64,000 bases of DNA from Steroidobacter sp. (GCA_025929585.1 JAICPY010000007.1:1-64000), one strand, 5' to 3'; positions 8,907 to 17,354 are shown, counted from the first letter of the stretch. The notes: a model not told the origin generated them from the letters alone. Numbers and translations are program-made.

Positions 8907-9944
8907 ATGTTGCGGTATGGGGTCATCGCGTCTGCATTGATGATTGCGGCTTGTGCACCGACAGAGCAGAAAGAGCCGGAATCGAAGTACCCAGCAGTCG
9001 GGCGCATCGTTCAGTGGGATGCGGCTCTAGATGAAGTCTTGCAAGCTTCTGCGAAGGTCGAGAAGTTGGCTGACGGATTCACCTGGTCCGAAGGCCCCGC
9101 TTGGGTTGCGGGCGGCGGATACTTGCTGTTCACGGATGTTCCAGAGAACACGATGTATCGTTGGTCCGAAAGCGACGGCCTGTCCGTGTTTCTGAAACCT
9201 TCTGGGTATGACGGCCCGGATTTGGGCGTGTTGCGTGAACCGGGCGCAAACGGGCTGTTTGCCGAATCTCCCGACGCTATTTTGCTCGCTGATTCGGGAA
9301 CACGAATCATCGCGCGAATGGAGTTGGCAACGAAGAAGAAAACTCCGCTTGCGACCACGATCGGCGGTTTACGCTTCAATAGTCCTAACGATGTGATTCG
9401 CAGAACGGATGGCGTGATCTTCTTTACCGATCCACCGTACGGACTGAAGGACGGCAATGCTTCTTCTGCGAAGGAGATCAAGCACAACGGTGTGTATCGG
9501 ATCGATACGGACGGCAGCGTCCATCTGATCGATGACTCCCTATCCTTCCCGAACGGGGTTGAGCTTTCACCCGATGAGCGCACGCTGTATGTCGCAAACT
9601 CGGATCCCGAAAAACCGATTTGGATGGCGTACACATTGAACGAGCATGGCGAAGCGATAGACAAACGTGTGTTCGCCGATGCCTCCGATCTGATCGGCGA
9701 TGATGCGCCGGGCTTGCCTGACGGCTTATCGATCGGTGTCGGCGGTCACTTGTTCGCAACCGGACCGGGTGGCGTGCTGATCTTCTCGCCACAAGGCAAG
9801 CGTCTCGGCCGCATCGAAACTGGCACCGCGATTGCTAACTGCGCGTTCGGCGATGACGGTCGCACGCTGTACATGACCTCGCATAACTTCATCGCACGCA
9901 CGCGTGTGCTGACGCATGGCGTGGGTTTTCCGCGATATCAGTGA
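8907..9944 (+). CDS. SMP-30/gluconolactonase-family lipoprotein
   Basis: 345 residues from the ATG at 8907, chosen for AGGAG at 8896-8900 with six-base spacing and for the lipoprotein signal it creates (ASALMIAAC lipobox). The body is a six-bladed propeller of the SMP-30/gluconolactonase/luciferin-regenerating family: EGPAWVAGGGYLLFTDVPEN (metal-ligand Glu), RFNSPNDVIRRTDGVIFFTD (Asn-Asp pair), LSFPNGVELSPDERTLYVAN (Asn) and GLPDGLSIGVGGHLFATGPG (Asp). All the usual divalent-metal ligands appear present. The family hydrolyses sugar lactones. The substrate would fit the product of a periplasmic sugar oxidoreductase such as those at 1-2243. It follows the GH3 gene by 164 bp and may share its transcript. 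Confidence 0.9.
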   Translation: MLRYGVIASALMIAACAPTEQKEPESKYPAVGRIVQWDAALDEVLQASAKVEKLADGFTWSEGPAWVAGGGYLLFTDVPENTMYRWSESDGLSVFLKPSGYDGPDLGVLREPGANGLFAESPDAILLADSGTRIIARMELATKKKTPLATTIGGLRFNSPNDVIRRTDGVIFFTDPPYGLKDGNASSAKEIKHNGVYRIDTDGSVHLIDDSLSFPNGVELSPDERTLYVANSDPEKPIWMAYTLNEHGEAIDKRVFADASDLIGDDAPGLPDGLSIGVGGHLFATGPGGVLIFSPQGKRLGRIETGTAIANCAFGDDGRTLYMTSHNFIARTRVLTHGVGFPRYQ

Positions 9945-10389
9945 GAGAAGGCCTGCGGCATGCGGGATGCAAAGTGCGTCTGAGCGGGTAACGCAGCGCC
10001 TCGCGAAACACACGCAACACGCAAGAACACAAGGTAAGAAGAAGACTAGGAGCGCAGAGCGATGCGCGTAACTTCAAGGGGCGCAGCACGATGTGACCTC
10101 CGCAGGAATTTCTCGCAGCGGCGCGGCGGCGCAGCGGTTAAGAATTAAGCGTCTAGTCTTCTTGCTTTGCGATCTTTGAGAGAGTCCTTGCTCTAAAGAA
10201 CGATCGACTCGCTGCGCCGCTGCGAGAATGTCTTTCACATACTGAAAGTGGCGCAGGGCTGCGCCTGAGGGGCTGCCTCTGTGAGCGAGGTCGATCTCGC
10301 GAAGGTTCTTTGTTTAGGAATATCTCGGCGTCACTGCAAGAACGTTCTCTGCGATCACCAATCACTCGCTCGACAACGACGCCTTATCC
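9945..10389. other. Convergent intergenic region with nested inverted repeats
   Basis: No gene is supported in these 445 bp between the SMP-30 gene (plus) and the BON gene (minus). Two interleaved inverted pairs are visible. AAGAAGACTAG at 10039-10049 pairs with 10153-10163. A CTCGCAGCGGCGC-type arm at 10111-10136 pairs with its inverse at 10210-10227. The words differ from the strict 7-bp arrays elsewhere but the layout is similar. Confidence 0.55.
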
Positions 10390-10950
10390 TTATTCGCGCT
10401 CCTGTACGCGAAGCTGATTATGTGTATCTCGCACACCGGCGATGCGGTCAGCGAGGTCGCCGGCGCGGCGTTTCTGCGAGCGGGTTTGGATCGTGCCGCT
10501 CAAGGTGACTTCGCCATCGAGGACCTTCACCTCGACGTGCGTGGCATCGACATCGGCATCCTGTGTAAGCGCTTCGCAGACCTCCTCGTAAATCCGCTCG
10601 TCCGCTCGGCGGTAGTCGCGTGGGCCGTGCCCGCGGTAAGAGCGGGAGCCATCGCTGCTGCGGCCGTAGTCCGCGTCATGCAATTTCAGATAGCCGCCAC
10701 GATCGTGGCTTTCACCATAAGGATCCCGATCGGCCGGGCCTTCGTCATGCCCGAAGGGATAACTGCCGGTGTCGCTCCGGCTGCGCCCGTAAGCGCGTTC
10801 ATTCTCCGGTCCTCCCACCGCGCTGTAGTCGGTGGGATCCTCCAGGCCGGCAGCCTGCTCACGCTCCGGAGCCTCCCACTTGCGATGCAAGCCCTGATCT
10901 CGCTCTGACCAATATTCTTCCTGAGTCGAATGCGGGATGCGGCGAGGCAT
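10390..10950 (-). CDS. BON-domain protein
   Basis: 186 residues from the ATG at 10950, which has GGAGG (10955-10959 on the complement) at four-base spacing; an upstream ATG at 10977 lacks this. The first 115 residues are polar, with many Arg, Asp, Gly, Ser and Tyr (for example GSYPFGHDEGPADRDPYGES), and are probably disordered. The last 65 form a BON domain: DERIYEEVCEALTQDADVD, VEVKVLDGEVTLSGTIQTR and HNQLRVQERE. BON domains bind phospholipid membranes and occur in stress proteins such as OsmY. No signal peptide is visible, so the protein may be cytoplasmic, and the BON role here is inferred only. It resembles low-complexity BON proteins common in proteobacteria and often linked to envelope or osmotic stress. 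Confidence 0.82.
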   Translation of the reverse strand: MPRRIPHSTQEEYWSERDQGLHRKWEAPEREQAAGLEDPTDYSAVGGPENERAYGRSRSDTGSYPFGHDEGPADRDPYGESHDRGGYLKLHDADYGRSSDGSRSYRGHGPRDYRRADERIYEEVCEALTQDADVDATHVEVKVLDGEVTLSGTIQTRSQKRRAGDLADRIAGVRDTHNQLRVQERE

Positions 10951-11127
10951 ACATCCTCCGTCTTTGAGTGAGTACAAGGTACAAGCCTAGGAACCCAACG
11001 ATTTGTATCCCCGCAGGTTCCGAGCCGCCGGCTGAGGAAGGGCGTCTGGCTGTACCCCGAAGGGGCCGTCACCCTTGTCCCTCTAGGCGTATAGAATGCG
11101 GCCCCTCCCCCTGAACCCGAGACTACC

Positions 11128-12963
11128 TTGCCATCTGACACCGATTCCGCGTCCGCACCCAGCGTGAGCTTCCTCGATCTGAACCTAAGTGAACCGGTGA
11201 TCGCGGCGCTCACCGAAGTCGGCTATGAATCGCCTTCGCCCATCCAGGCAGCGACGATTCCTGTGCTGCTCAAGGGCTCGGATCTGGTGGGGCAAGCGCA
11301 AACCGGAACCGGCAAGACCGCGGCTTTTGCTTTGCCGATCCTCTCGAAAATCGACCTTCAGACCACCGCGCCGAGTGCGCTGGTTCTGGTGCCGACTCGC
11401 GAGCTCGCCATCCAAGTTGCCGAAGCTTTCCAACGCTATGCCTCTCATATCAAAGGATTTCACGTCTTGCCGATCTACGGCGGGCAGAGCTACACGCCGC
11501 AGTTGCAGAGCTTGCGTCGAGGTGTGCATGTGGTGGTCGCGACGCCGGGCCGGGTCATGGATCACGTCAAGCGAGGCACGCTGAAACTGGATTCCATCAA
11601 GCATCTGGTGCTGGATGAAGCCGACGAAATGCTTCGCATGGGGTTCATCGACGACGTCGAGTGGATCTTGGAGCAAACCCCACCCAAGCGGCAGGTCGCA
11701 CTGTTCTCGGCGACCATGCCCAGCGCAATACGTCGCATAGCACAGAAGCATCTGCGCGATCCGGAAGAGGTCACGATCAAATCGAAGACCACCACGGCGA
11801 CCAAAACTCGCCAGCGATACTGGATCGTGAGCGGAATGCACAAGCTGGATGCGCTGACGCGCATTTTGGAAGTCGAGGATTTCGACGCGATGATCGTGTT
11901 CGCACGCACCAAAGTGTCGACCGAGGAGCTTGCAGCGAAACTCGGAGCGCGTGGTTTCGCGGTCGAGCCGCTCAATGGCGATATCGTTCAAGCACAGCGA
12001 GAGCGCACCATCGCTCGATTGAAGAGCGGGCAGATAGACATCGTGGTCGCTACCGATGTTGCGGCGCGTGGGCTCGACGTCGAACGCGTGAGCCACGTCG
12101 TCAACTACGATGTTCCGTATGACCCGGAATCCTACGTCCATCGTATCGGACGAACCGGGCGTGCAGGGCGAAGCGGCGAGGCGATTTTGTTCATCGCGCC
12201 ACGCGAGCGAAACATGTTGCGAGTGATCGAGCGCGCTACGCGTCAGCCGATCGAGCCGATGCAACTGCCGACCATTGCGGATGTGAATCAGCAACGTGTT
12301 GCGAAGTTCAGTGCGCGCATCACCGAGGCATTGGCCGCAGGCGAGGGCGCTGCGTTCCAGTCCTTGATCGCTCAATACGAGCAAGAGCATAACGTTCCGG
12401 CGCTCGAAATCGCCGCGGCACTGGCGAGTATCGCGCAAGGCAAGAAACCCTTATTGATCGATGCGGATGAGCGGGAAACCCGTCCGCGAGAGGAGCATCC
12501 ATCTCGCGAACGGCGCGCATCCTCCGAGCGTGCTCCGCGCGAGCATGCAGGCAAACCGCCGCGCGCAGAGCGTCCGCCTCGATCGCGCCCCGAAGGTAAG
12601 AGCGACGAACCTCGGCTGTCCAAACGCAGCTCCGAGCGCCACGCCGAAACGGGAATGGAGACTTTTCGCATCGAAGTCGGCGAGGTGCACGGAATCAAAC
12701 CTTCGAATATCGTCGGCGCGATTGCCAACGAAGCGAACCTGGATGGCCGGCACATCGGAAGAGTCGTCATCCGCGAAGACCATAGTTTCGTCGACCTTCC
12801 CGAAGGCATGCCGAAGGAAGTGTTCAAGAGTTTGCAGAAAGTTCGCGTAGGCGGACAGAAACTCGAGATCAGCCGCGCACTGCGAACGGATGTGGAACGT
12901 CTGGGCCAGGATAAGCCCCGCCACAAAGAGCGGGTCGAGAAGAAGCGGCGCAAGGAGCGATGA
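11128..12963 (+). CDS. deaD: DEAD-box ATP-dependent RNA helicase DeaD/CsdA
   Basis: 611 residues if the TTG at 11128 is used; a GTG at 11164 (just before [11 protein letters not shown]) is an alternative, and neither has a strong Shine-Dalgarno. All helicase motifs are present in order: Q motif ([13 protein letters not shown]), Walker [36 protein letters not shown] and [11 protein letters not shown]. An Arg/Glu/Pro-rich linker (about 445-510) precedes a DbpA-type RNA-binding domain (about 513-590, [20 protein letters not shown]) and a basic tail ([11 protein letters not shown]). Proteins of this build unwind structured RNA in ribosome assembly and mRNA decay, often during cold stress. The stop overlaps the next gene by four bases (ATGA). 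Confidence 0.95.
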   Translation: MPSDTDSASAPSVSFLDLNLSEPVIAALTEVGYESPSPIQAATIPVLLKGSDLVGQAQTGTGKTAAFALPILSKIDLQTTAPSALVLVPTRELAIQVAEAFQRYASHIKGFHVLPIYGGQSYTPQLQSLRRGVHVVVATPGRVMDHVKRGTLKLDSIKHLVLDEADEMLRMGFIDDVEWILEQTPPKRQVALFSATMPSAIRRIAQKHLRDPEEVTIKSKTTTATKTRQRYWIVSGMHKLDALTRILEVEDFDAMIVFARTKVSTEELAAKLGARGFAVEPLNGDIVQAQRERTIARLKSGQIDIVVATDVAARGLDVERVSHVVNYDVPYDPESYVHRIGRTGRAGRSGEAILFIAPRERNMLRVIERATRQPIEPMQLPTIADVNQQRVAKFSARITEALAAGEGAAFQSLIAQYEQEHNVPALEIAAALASIAQGKKPLLIDADERETRPREEHPSRERRASSERAPREHAGKPPRAERPPRSRPEGKSDEPRLSKRSSERHAETGMETFRIEVGEVHGIKPSNIVGAIANEANLDGRHIGRVVIREDHSFVDLPEGMPKEVFKSLQKVRVGGQKLEISRALRTDVERLGQDKPRHKERVEKKRRKER

Positions 12964-13412
12964 GAATTTGGGTCGACGCGGATGCATGTCCAGGCGTCAT
13001 CAAAGAGATCCTCTTTCGTGCGGCTGAGCGGGCGCAGGTCCATGTGACCTTGGTTGCAAACCAGCCGGTTCGGATTCCAAACTCGCCCTACCTACACTTC
13101 ACTCAAGTCGCTTCCGGCTTCAACGCCGCCGACGCCCGAATCGTCGAGCTGGTTGGACCTGAAGACTTGGTGATCACTGCGGACGTGCCACTCGCGGCAG
13201 CGGCGATCGAGAAAGGCGGCCACGCCTTGAATCCTCGCGGCGAGCTTTACACACCGGACAACGTTCGCGAACGTCTCTCGATTCGCAACTTCATGGATGA
13301 ACTGCGCAGCGGAGGCGTGAATACTGGTGGACCGGCGGCACTCACTGCGCGCGACAAACAGGCCTTTGCGAATCAGTTGGATGCGTTCCTCGCGCGGGGA
13401 CGCACGCGGTAG
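12960..13412 (+). CDS. YaiI/YqxD family protein (UPF0178)
   Basis: 150 residues, start overlapping the deaD stop (ATGA at 12960), so probably co-translated with it. The N-terminus [20 protein letters not shown], the middle [21 protein letters not shown] and the end [15 protein letters not shown] are the conserved blocks of the UPF0178 family. The pattern of Asp residues (DADACP, TADVPLA) resembles PIN-like nuclease folds, so a nuclease role with the helicase is possible. The biochemical function is not established. Confidence 0.93.
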   Translation: MRIWVDADACPGVIKEILFRAAERAQVHVTLVANQPVRIPNSPYLHFTQVASGFNAADARIVELVGPEDLVITADVPLAAAAIEKGGHALNPRGELYTPDNVRERLSIRNFMDELRSGGVNTGGPAALTARDKQAFANQLDAFLARGRTR

Positions 13413-13415
13413 GCA

Positions 13416-13510
13416 GTGACTCGTGACTCGTGATCAGCGGGTCATCGGAAGAGATGGCAGGCCTGTTGCGCCTCTCGGTTCTTGCTACCCGCGACCCGCT
13501 AGTCGACTCG
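13416..13510. repeat. Inverted heptad element, GTGACTC/ACCCGCG word
   Basis: Left arm 13416-13443 is GTGACTC, GTGACTC, GTGATCA, GCGGGTC. Right arm 13486-13510 reads CTACCCGCGACCCGCTAGTC and onward, its inverse. The inner edge of the right arm is TTCTTGCTACCC. It lies between convergent genes and starts four bases after the yaiI-like stop. Confidence 0.85.
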
Positions 13511-13531
13511 CTTGCAGTATTGCCGCACCCC

Positions 13532-14011
13532 TCAAAACAGTTGCACGATTGCCATGATGATCAATACTGGCACCGCGATTACAACAGCCACTAAGAGAAT
13601 CATCATTAGCGCGAAGCCTAGTACGAACCAGCGACTACTGCGACGGCTTCCGACGGGGTCGAGCTCATAGCGTTCCAGCAAAGCCAGGTTGCGCGTGTTC
13701 GATTTGTACGCGGCGTCGAACAGATCGCCGGCGAAAGGGATCGCGCCGATGAATGTCTCGATCAGCACGTTGCCAGTCATGCGTAGTAGCACGCTGCGAG
13801 ATGCGCCCATGCTGCGCGCTTCATTGATGAGATACGCAGAGATCACTGCGCCGATCGCATCGCCGATGCCAGGCACTAAGCCGATGATGGCATCCAGGCC
13901 GACGCGCAATCCGCCGGGAAGCGGGATGGAATTATCCAAAACCCAAGCAATCGACCGCAGGCGTCGCAAGCGCTCGGAGGAATCGGTGCGGCGTGGATTG
14001 TTAGGTTCCAT
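13532..14011 (-). CDS. DUF4112 family membrane protein
   Basis: 159 residues. The segment RSIAWVLDNSIPLPGG through GLDAIIGLVPGIGDAIGAVISAYLI and GNVLIETFIGAIPFAGDLFD is the hallmark of DUF4112: amphipathic helices with paired GxIPxxGD-like turns. A strong C-terminal transmembrane segment follows (about 130-157, FVLGFALMMILLVAVVIAVP). It is probably an inner-membrane protein, of unknown function. It is monocistronic, convergent with the yaiI-like gene across a heptad element. Confidence 0.9.
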   Translation of the reverse strand: MEPNNPRRTDSSERLRRLRSIAWVLDNSIPLPGGLRVGLDAIIGLVPGIGDAIGAVISAYLINEARSMGASRSVLLRMTGNVLIETFIGAIPFAGDLFDAAYKSNTRNLALLERYELDPVGSRRSSRWFVLGFALMMILLVAVVIAVPVLIIMAIVQLF

Positions 14012-14153
14012 AGTGTCACTCGTTCATGCGCGGCAGCACGTGCAGAAGTAACGAACGCGCGAGCTCCTGAGTTTCGTCGGCCTCTGACACCTCTTTCCCT
14101 GTCCCGTTAAGAACGCTCGTCCGCTTCGAGCTTGCCCCTCGGCAAATCCTTGC

Positions 14154-14199
14154 TACTCGCGACCCGCGACCCGCGAATCACGATCCGCGATCCCGTGAC
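14154..14199. repeat. Heptad run, GCGACCC/GCGATCC word, single arm
   Basis: Units GCGACCC, GCGACCC, GCGAATC, ACGATCC, GCGATCC, then CGTGACT, step 7 bp. It is preceded by CCTTGCTACTC, the same inner-edge motif as the paired elements. No inverse partner was found nearby. Confidence 0.7.
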
Positions 14200-14714
14200 T
14201 TGCTGGGTTGGAACAAGCTGAACCGCCGTGTTCTCTTGTCCTACCACGCGCGAGGACGGGAGCGCAGCGCGCTCATGGAATGCGTGTCTGCAGGTTCCTG
14301 GACAAAACGAAAGTGCAGGCATGCCTAAGCATTTCCCCTCGGCACGCCTATCTCCATTACCTTCATCACCCTCATCACATAATAACGAGACGCCCGTCAC
14401 GCTGATTATGTCTAACGCCTCAAACCTCGTCTCTCTCGAGCGACTATGCTGCTGATCGGAGACATCTGGGGATTTGCCTCATACCGTTATGCTCTTTTGC
14501 AGGCGCGGATTTGGGAGCATCCCCCGGTGTGACTCTGGGTGCGTGTCCGCCAAGCTACGCGCCGTCGATTGATAAATAGACAAAGCAGGAAGCACGTATC
14601 GAACGGTCCGATCACGAAGATCGGAGGCCTTAAGCGGGATAGCTAAAATTCTTCGATGAGGTTTTCGCAAGGCGTTTGAGTCTTGCGATTGCTCCATCGC
14701 GCAGGGACATCGCC

Positions 14715-14810
14715 ATCGTCAAGGGCAAACCCGTCGAAAGACGGGGACGCAAAGCCACCGGTCTAACGGGTCCACGCCCTACGACAGCGGAGCTGCCAAA
14801 TGAGCGAGAG
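14715..14810 (+). promoter_or_regulatory. Cyclic di-GMP-I (GEMM) riboswitch
   Basis: GGGCAAACC at 14723-14731 is followed by a short stem capped by a GAAA tetraloop (CCGTC-GAAA-GACGG, 14731-14744). Next is GGGACGCAAAGCCACCGG (14744-14761), the near-invariant GEMM core. A second arm follows (CTAACGGG to CTACGACAGCGGAGCTGCC, ending in AAATGAG near 14805) that matches the GEMM P3 region. Order, spacing and the tetraloop agree with the class I c-di-GMP aptamer. It sits about 150 bases upstream of the lipoprotein gene at 14959 on the same strand. The expression platform is uncertain: a 9-bp hairpin at 14869-14888 lacks a T-tract, so control of translation is at least as likely as termination. Confidence 0.9.
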
Positions 14811-14868
14811 TGTTTGCTTTGAGAGCAGCACTCGAAGATGTCTACATAGGCATCGTTTGTTTTGGTGA

Positions 14869-14888
14869 GAATGCCGATTTCGGCATTC
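14869..14888 (+). promoter_or_regulatory. Hairpin between riboswitch and lipoprotein gene
   Basis: GAATGCCGA (14869-14877) and TCGGCATTC (14880-14888) form a perfect 9-bp stem with a two-base spacer. It could be part of the riboswitch expression platform. No run of T follows, so it is not a standard intrinsic terminator. Confidence 0.45.
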
Positions 14889-14958
14889 ACGTCACGCCCT
14901 TGGAAATGTACGCACGTGCGGCCTCGCGGTTGCACGTACCGACAACAAGGGTCGTGAA

Positions 14959-15684
14959 ATGAAAAAGTGTGGAACGTGTGCCTGGGCTCGGCGTGGCTCG
15001 ATTTCCGGTTTGATCGCAGCTTCCTTGATAGTCATGGGTTGTGGTGGTGGTGGTGGCGGTGGCGGCGGCAACACCAACGCGTCAGCACCTCCACCGAGCT
15101 CGGTGCCACCGATAGGTCAACGACCAATCGATGGTCCCACCAACAAGCCGCCGATTATCGATGCGGAACCCAGATTAGAGATCACCGCTGGTGCTGAGTA
15201 TGTACTCGCGCCCACGGCGAAGGACCCCGATGGCGATACGTTAGCTTTCTCGATTCAAAATCGCCCCGAATGGGCGCGATTCAGCACGGTCACCGGAGAA
15301 TTGCGCGGCACACCAGTTCACGCTGGCACGTACGCTGACGTGACGATTTCAGTGAGCGATGGAACGAAGACGGCGGCGCTTCCTGCTTTCACGCTCGCGG
15401 TTTCGAATCCGGCAGTTGCTTCCGAAAAGCTAGTGACGTTGGAGTGGGAATTGCCGGCTCTCGCAGCCGACGGCTCGCTCCTCGGCGAGCTGGCCGGATT
15501 TCGCATTCACTATGGCAGAAAGAAAAGCGCGCTCACCGAGACTATCGACGTGAAGAACCCTGGCATCGTCACCTATATCATCGACGATCTACCCGCAGGC
15601 AAGTACTACTTCGCCGTGCGCGCTGTCGGCATCCAGGGGGCGCAGAGTGCGCTATCGAACGTGATCGAGAAGAAGATCGGCTGA
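14959..15684 (+). CDS. c-di-GMP-controlled lipoprotein with Ig-like and Fn3-like domains
   Basis: 241 residues. A signal peptide ends in the lipobox IVMGC; a run of nine Gly follows the lipidated Cys, then a Pro/Ser/Asn linker (about 38-65) that would place the domains away from the membrane. Residues about 72-150 form a putative Ig/cadherin-like domain (AKDPDGDTLAFSIQNRPEWA, TGELRGTPVHAGTY). Residues about 158-240 resemble a fibronectin type III domain (VTLEWELPAL, GFRIHYGRKKSALT, AGKYYFAVRAVGIQGAQSAL). No enzyme motif is visible. With the GEMM riboswitch upstream, a role in surface attachment or biofilm matrix is likely. The partner is unknown. The gene ends 37 bases before a perfect hairpin. 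Confidence 0.88.
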   Translation: MKKCGTCAWARRGSISGLIAASLIVMGCGGGGGGGGGNTNASAPPPSSVPPIGQRPIDGPTNKPPIIDAEPRLEITAGAEYVLAPTAKDPDGDTLAFSIQNRPEWARFSTVTGELRGTPVHAGTYADVTISVSDGTKTAALPAFTLAVSNPAVASEKLVTLEWELPALAADGSLLGELAGFRIHYGRKKSALTETIDVKNPGIVTYIIDDLPAGKYYFAVRAVGIQGAQSALSNVIEKKIG

Positions 15685-15721
15685 CGCGAGAAGGCGAGAT
15701 ATGCGGCCTGGGCGTGCGTAC

Positions 15722-15755
15722 AGAGAGTTCACCGCGAACTCGCGGTGAACTCTCT
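15722..15755. terminator. Bidirectional hairpin between convergent genes
   Basis: AGAGAGTTCACCGCG (15722-15736) and its exact inverse (15741-15755) make a 15-bp stem with an AACT loop, midway between the lipoprotein gene and the methyltransferase-like gene. There is no T-tract on either side, but the position and stem strength favour termination. Confidence 0.6.
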
Positions 15756-15782
15756 CCGACGGCGCGGCAGCGCCTCTGACTA

Positions 15783-15806
15783 ATCACTCAATCACTAATC
15801 ACTAAC
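15783..15806. repeat. Heptad-like run, ATCACTA word, single arm
   Basis: ATCACTCA, ATCACTA, ATCACTA, ACC at 7-8 bp steps, preceded by GCCTCTGACTA, the same inner-edge motif as at 50700. It lies eleven bases from the stop of the minus-strand gene at 15817. Confidence 0.55.
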
Positions 15807-15816
15807 CGCTTCAAAA

Positions 15817-16707
15817 TCATTTCGGCTTTCTAAACTTCAGGGTCATGCGGTCTGATTCGCCGATTGCATCGTACTTTGCGCGATCGAAATTCGGGTCGGT
15901 TGCATTTGCGCCTTCGCTATAAGGGCGCGAGCGTCGGACCGGAGGCAACGTCCAAACGCCAAAGGGATGATCGGCAGTGTCTTTCGGGTTCGCGTTGATC
16001 TCGGACTTTGCGACCAGCTCCAAACCGGCCTTCTTGGCCAGATCGATTACGTGCGCTTCGGTCACATAACCGCTGGAAGCCTTCGGATCCTGCGTGCCTG
16101 GCTTGCCGCGGTGTTGTTCGATCGCAAGAATGCCGCCTGGTTTCAGGCCTCGATGGAAATCCTTGAACACTTTTTCGGCTATCCCGCTGCCCATCCAGCC
16201 GTGTACCGAACGCGCACTCAAGATGAAATCGAAAGTGTTCTCCGGAAGCGGTGCCGATTTGGCTCCCCAGTTCACGAACTTACTCTTGCCATAGATTTCA
16301 GGTTTTGCGGCGAGTCGTGCTTCGAAATCGGCGCGACCTTTGCGCGAACCTTCCGAGGTCTCAGGATTGTCCAGATCTGCAGCCGTAGCGTAATACTGGC
16401 CACCGGTCGCTCGCGCAAACGGAGCGAGGATCTCGGTCCAATAACCGCCGCCGGGCTGTACTTCTAAAATCGTCATGCCGGGCTGCAGGCCCCAGAACTC
16501 CAGCGACTCCTTCGGATGACGATGCTCGTCGCGCTCTTTGTCGTTCGCGCTGCGCCAAGCGCCATCGACCGCTGCAGCGATGGCTGCGCTCGCGGATGTC
16601 TTCGATGCTTTCGCAGTTTCGGCATAGGCGTTGCTAGCGGGGAGGCAGGTCATCGCTAGTGCGCCCGTCCCGAGCAACGCCAGGCTCAGTGTTCTTAAGG
16701 TGGACAT
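15817..16707 (-). CDS. Exported class I SAM methyltransferase-like protein
   Basis: 296 residues with AGGAGAG six bases before the ATG. An N-terminal signal peptide (LSLALLGTGALAMTCLPAS, cut near NAYAE) predicts export. The body has a class I methyltransferase fold: GLQPGMTILEVQPGGGYWTE (motif I, with GGGY in place of the common GxGxG), FDFILSARSVHGWM (motif II region) and LKPGGILAIEQHRG (motif III). It matches the predicted-methyltransferase group COG4798, whose members often carry signal peptides. SAM is not expected in the periplasm, so the true ligand or reaction is unclear. It is the last of several minus-strand genes here and convergent with the riboswitch-controlled lipoprotein. Confidence 0.85.
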   Translation of the reverse strand: MSTLRTLSLALLGTGALAMTCLPASNAYAETAKASKTSASAAIAAAVDGAWRSANDKERDEHRHPKESLEFWGLQPGMTILEVQPGGGYWTEILAPFARATGGQYYATAADLDNPETSEGSRKGRADFEARLAAKPEIYGKSKFVNWGAKSAPLPENTFDFILSARSVHGWMGSGIAEKVFKDFHRGLKPGGILAIEQHRGKPGTQDPKASSGYVTEAHVIDLAKKAGLELVAKSEINANPKDTADHPFGVWTLPPVRRSRPYSEGANATDPNFDRAKYDAIGESDRMTLKFRKPK

Positions 16708-16784
16708 GGTCTCTCCTTGGTCGTGTTAGAAGAATGTCGCTGGATGAGTCAACGTTCGTGTCATCCGGAACGACGACAAATTGA

Positions 16785-17153
16785 CTAGGGTTGAACGAGA
16801 TCGGTGGCGCGCCGGCCTTTCAATGTGCGGCGATCCTTACCGATGTAGATTCGCGAAGTCGCCGTGAAATCCACCAGCCGGCGCGTAGTGCTGCGCCGAT
16901 CCCTATGCTTCAGATATCGGCACTCGCACTTCTCGGCCATCGTGCAGCCAGCCAGAGGCAGTGATGGCGCATCCTTTGCTAAAAATCGATGGTCGCTGAA
17001 GCGATGCGCCATCTCGCATGCGATCGGTGCGCGAAAAATCGAGATTGCCTGGAAAGGCCGCACCGGCGGCGTCGCAACATCCGGTTCCCGCCGCTTCGCA
17101 CGAATGCGAGACAGCAATGTATCCAGAAGCGAATTGCGCGAACGACTATCCAT
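16785..17153 (-). CDS. Conserved hypothetical protein with Cys/His/Arg motif
   Basis: 122 residues. The central part PFQAISIFRAPIACEMAHRF, the block DAPSLPLAGCTMAEKCEC and the end YLKHRDRRSTTRRLVDF show a spaced Cys set (CEM, GC, CEC) with a His-Arg cluster. That pattern recurs in short uncharacterised proteins of gammaproteobacteria. The Cys/His spacing could bind a metal ion. No signal peptide or membrane segment is seen. It lies downstream of gltD across a heptad element, on the same strand. Coding status rests on the motif and composition; the function is unknown. Confidence 0.62.
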   Translation of the reverse strand: MDSRSRNSLLDTLLSRIRAKRREPDVATPPVRPFQAISIFRAPIACEMAHRFSDHRFLAKDAPSLPLAGCTMAEKCECRYLKHRDRRSTTRRLVDFTATSRIYIGKDRRTLKGRRATDLVQP

Positions 17154-17243
17154 TTAGGGGATAGTCGCAGATTGACCTCAGGGCCGCAAAAGGAGAGTGA
17201 AAAGAAAGGTCTTAGGGTGAGGAGGTCCGCAATGCTAGCACCC

Positions 17244-17346
17244 AGTCTGTGGTCCGCAGTCCGTGGTCTGCAGCCCGATGGCGTCGTCCAGCACGCGGAG
17301 TTCTCGCCGCTCTTGCTGCGGACTACGGACTATGGACTGCGGACTG
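17244..17346. repeat. Inverted heptad element, GTCCGCA/GGACTGC word
   Basis: Left arm 17244-17277: AGTCTGT, GGTCCGC, AGTCCGT, GGTCTGC, AGCCCG. Right arm 17316-17346: CTGCGGACTACGGACTATGG and onward, the inverse with the same 7-bp step. It ends eight bases before the gltD stop codon. Confidence 0.88.
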
Positions 17347-17354
17347 AAGCGAAC

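Larger units (their letters stand above)
14012..14958. other. Long intergenic region: heptad arm, riboswitch leader
   Basis: This 947-bp gap lies between divergent genes (DUF4112 minus, lipoprotein plus). It holds a single-arm heptad run (14154-14199), a loose TCATCACC repeat near 14363-14380, a TCCGATC/GATCGGA hairpin (14607-14625), the c-di-GMP riboswitch (14715-14810) and a further hairpin (14869-14888). I saw no convincing gene. Short frames in the region lack protein-like features. Confidence 0.6.

Noticed and set aside
11067-11098. TATAGAAT upstream of deaD as a sigma-70 promoter
   Set aside because: The -10-like box has no acceptable -35 partner at 16-18 bp spacing.
11185-12438. 417-codon minus-strand frame inside deaD
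   Set aside because: It mirrors the helicase codons and has no recognisable domain.
15037-15066. Poly-Gly tract in the lipoprotein as a phase-variable repeat
   Set aside because: The GGT/GGC codons are in-frame triplets, so slippage by one unit would not shift the frame; length variation is possible but phase variation is not supported.
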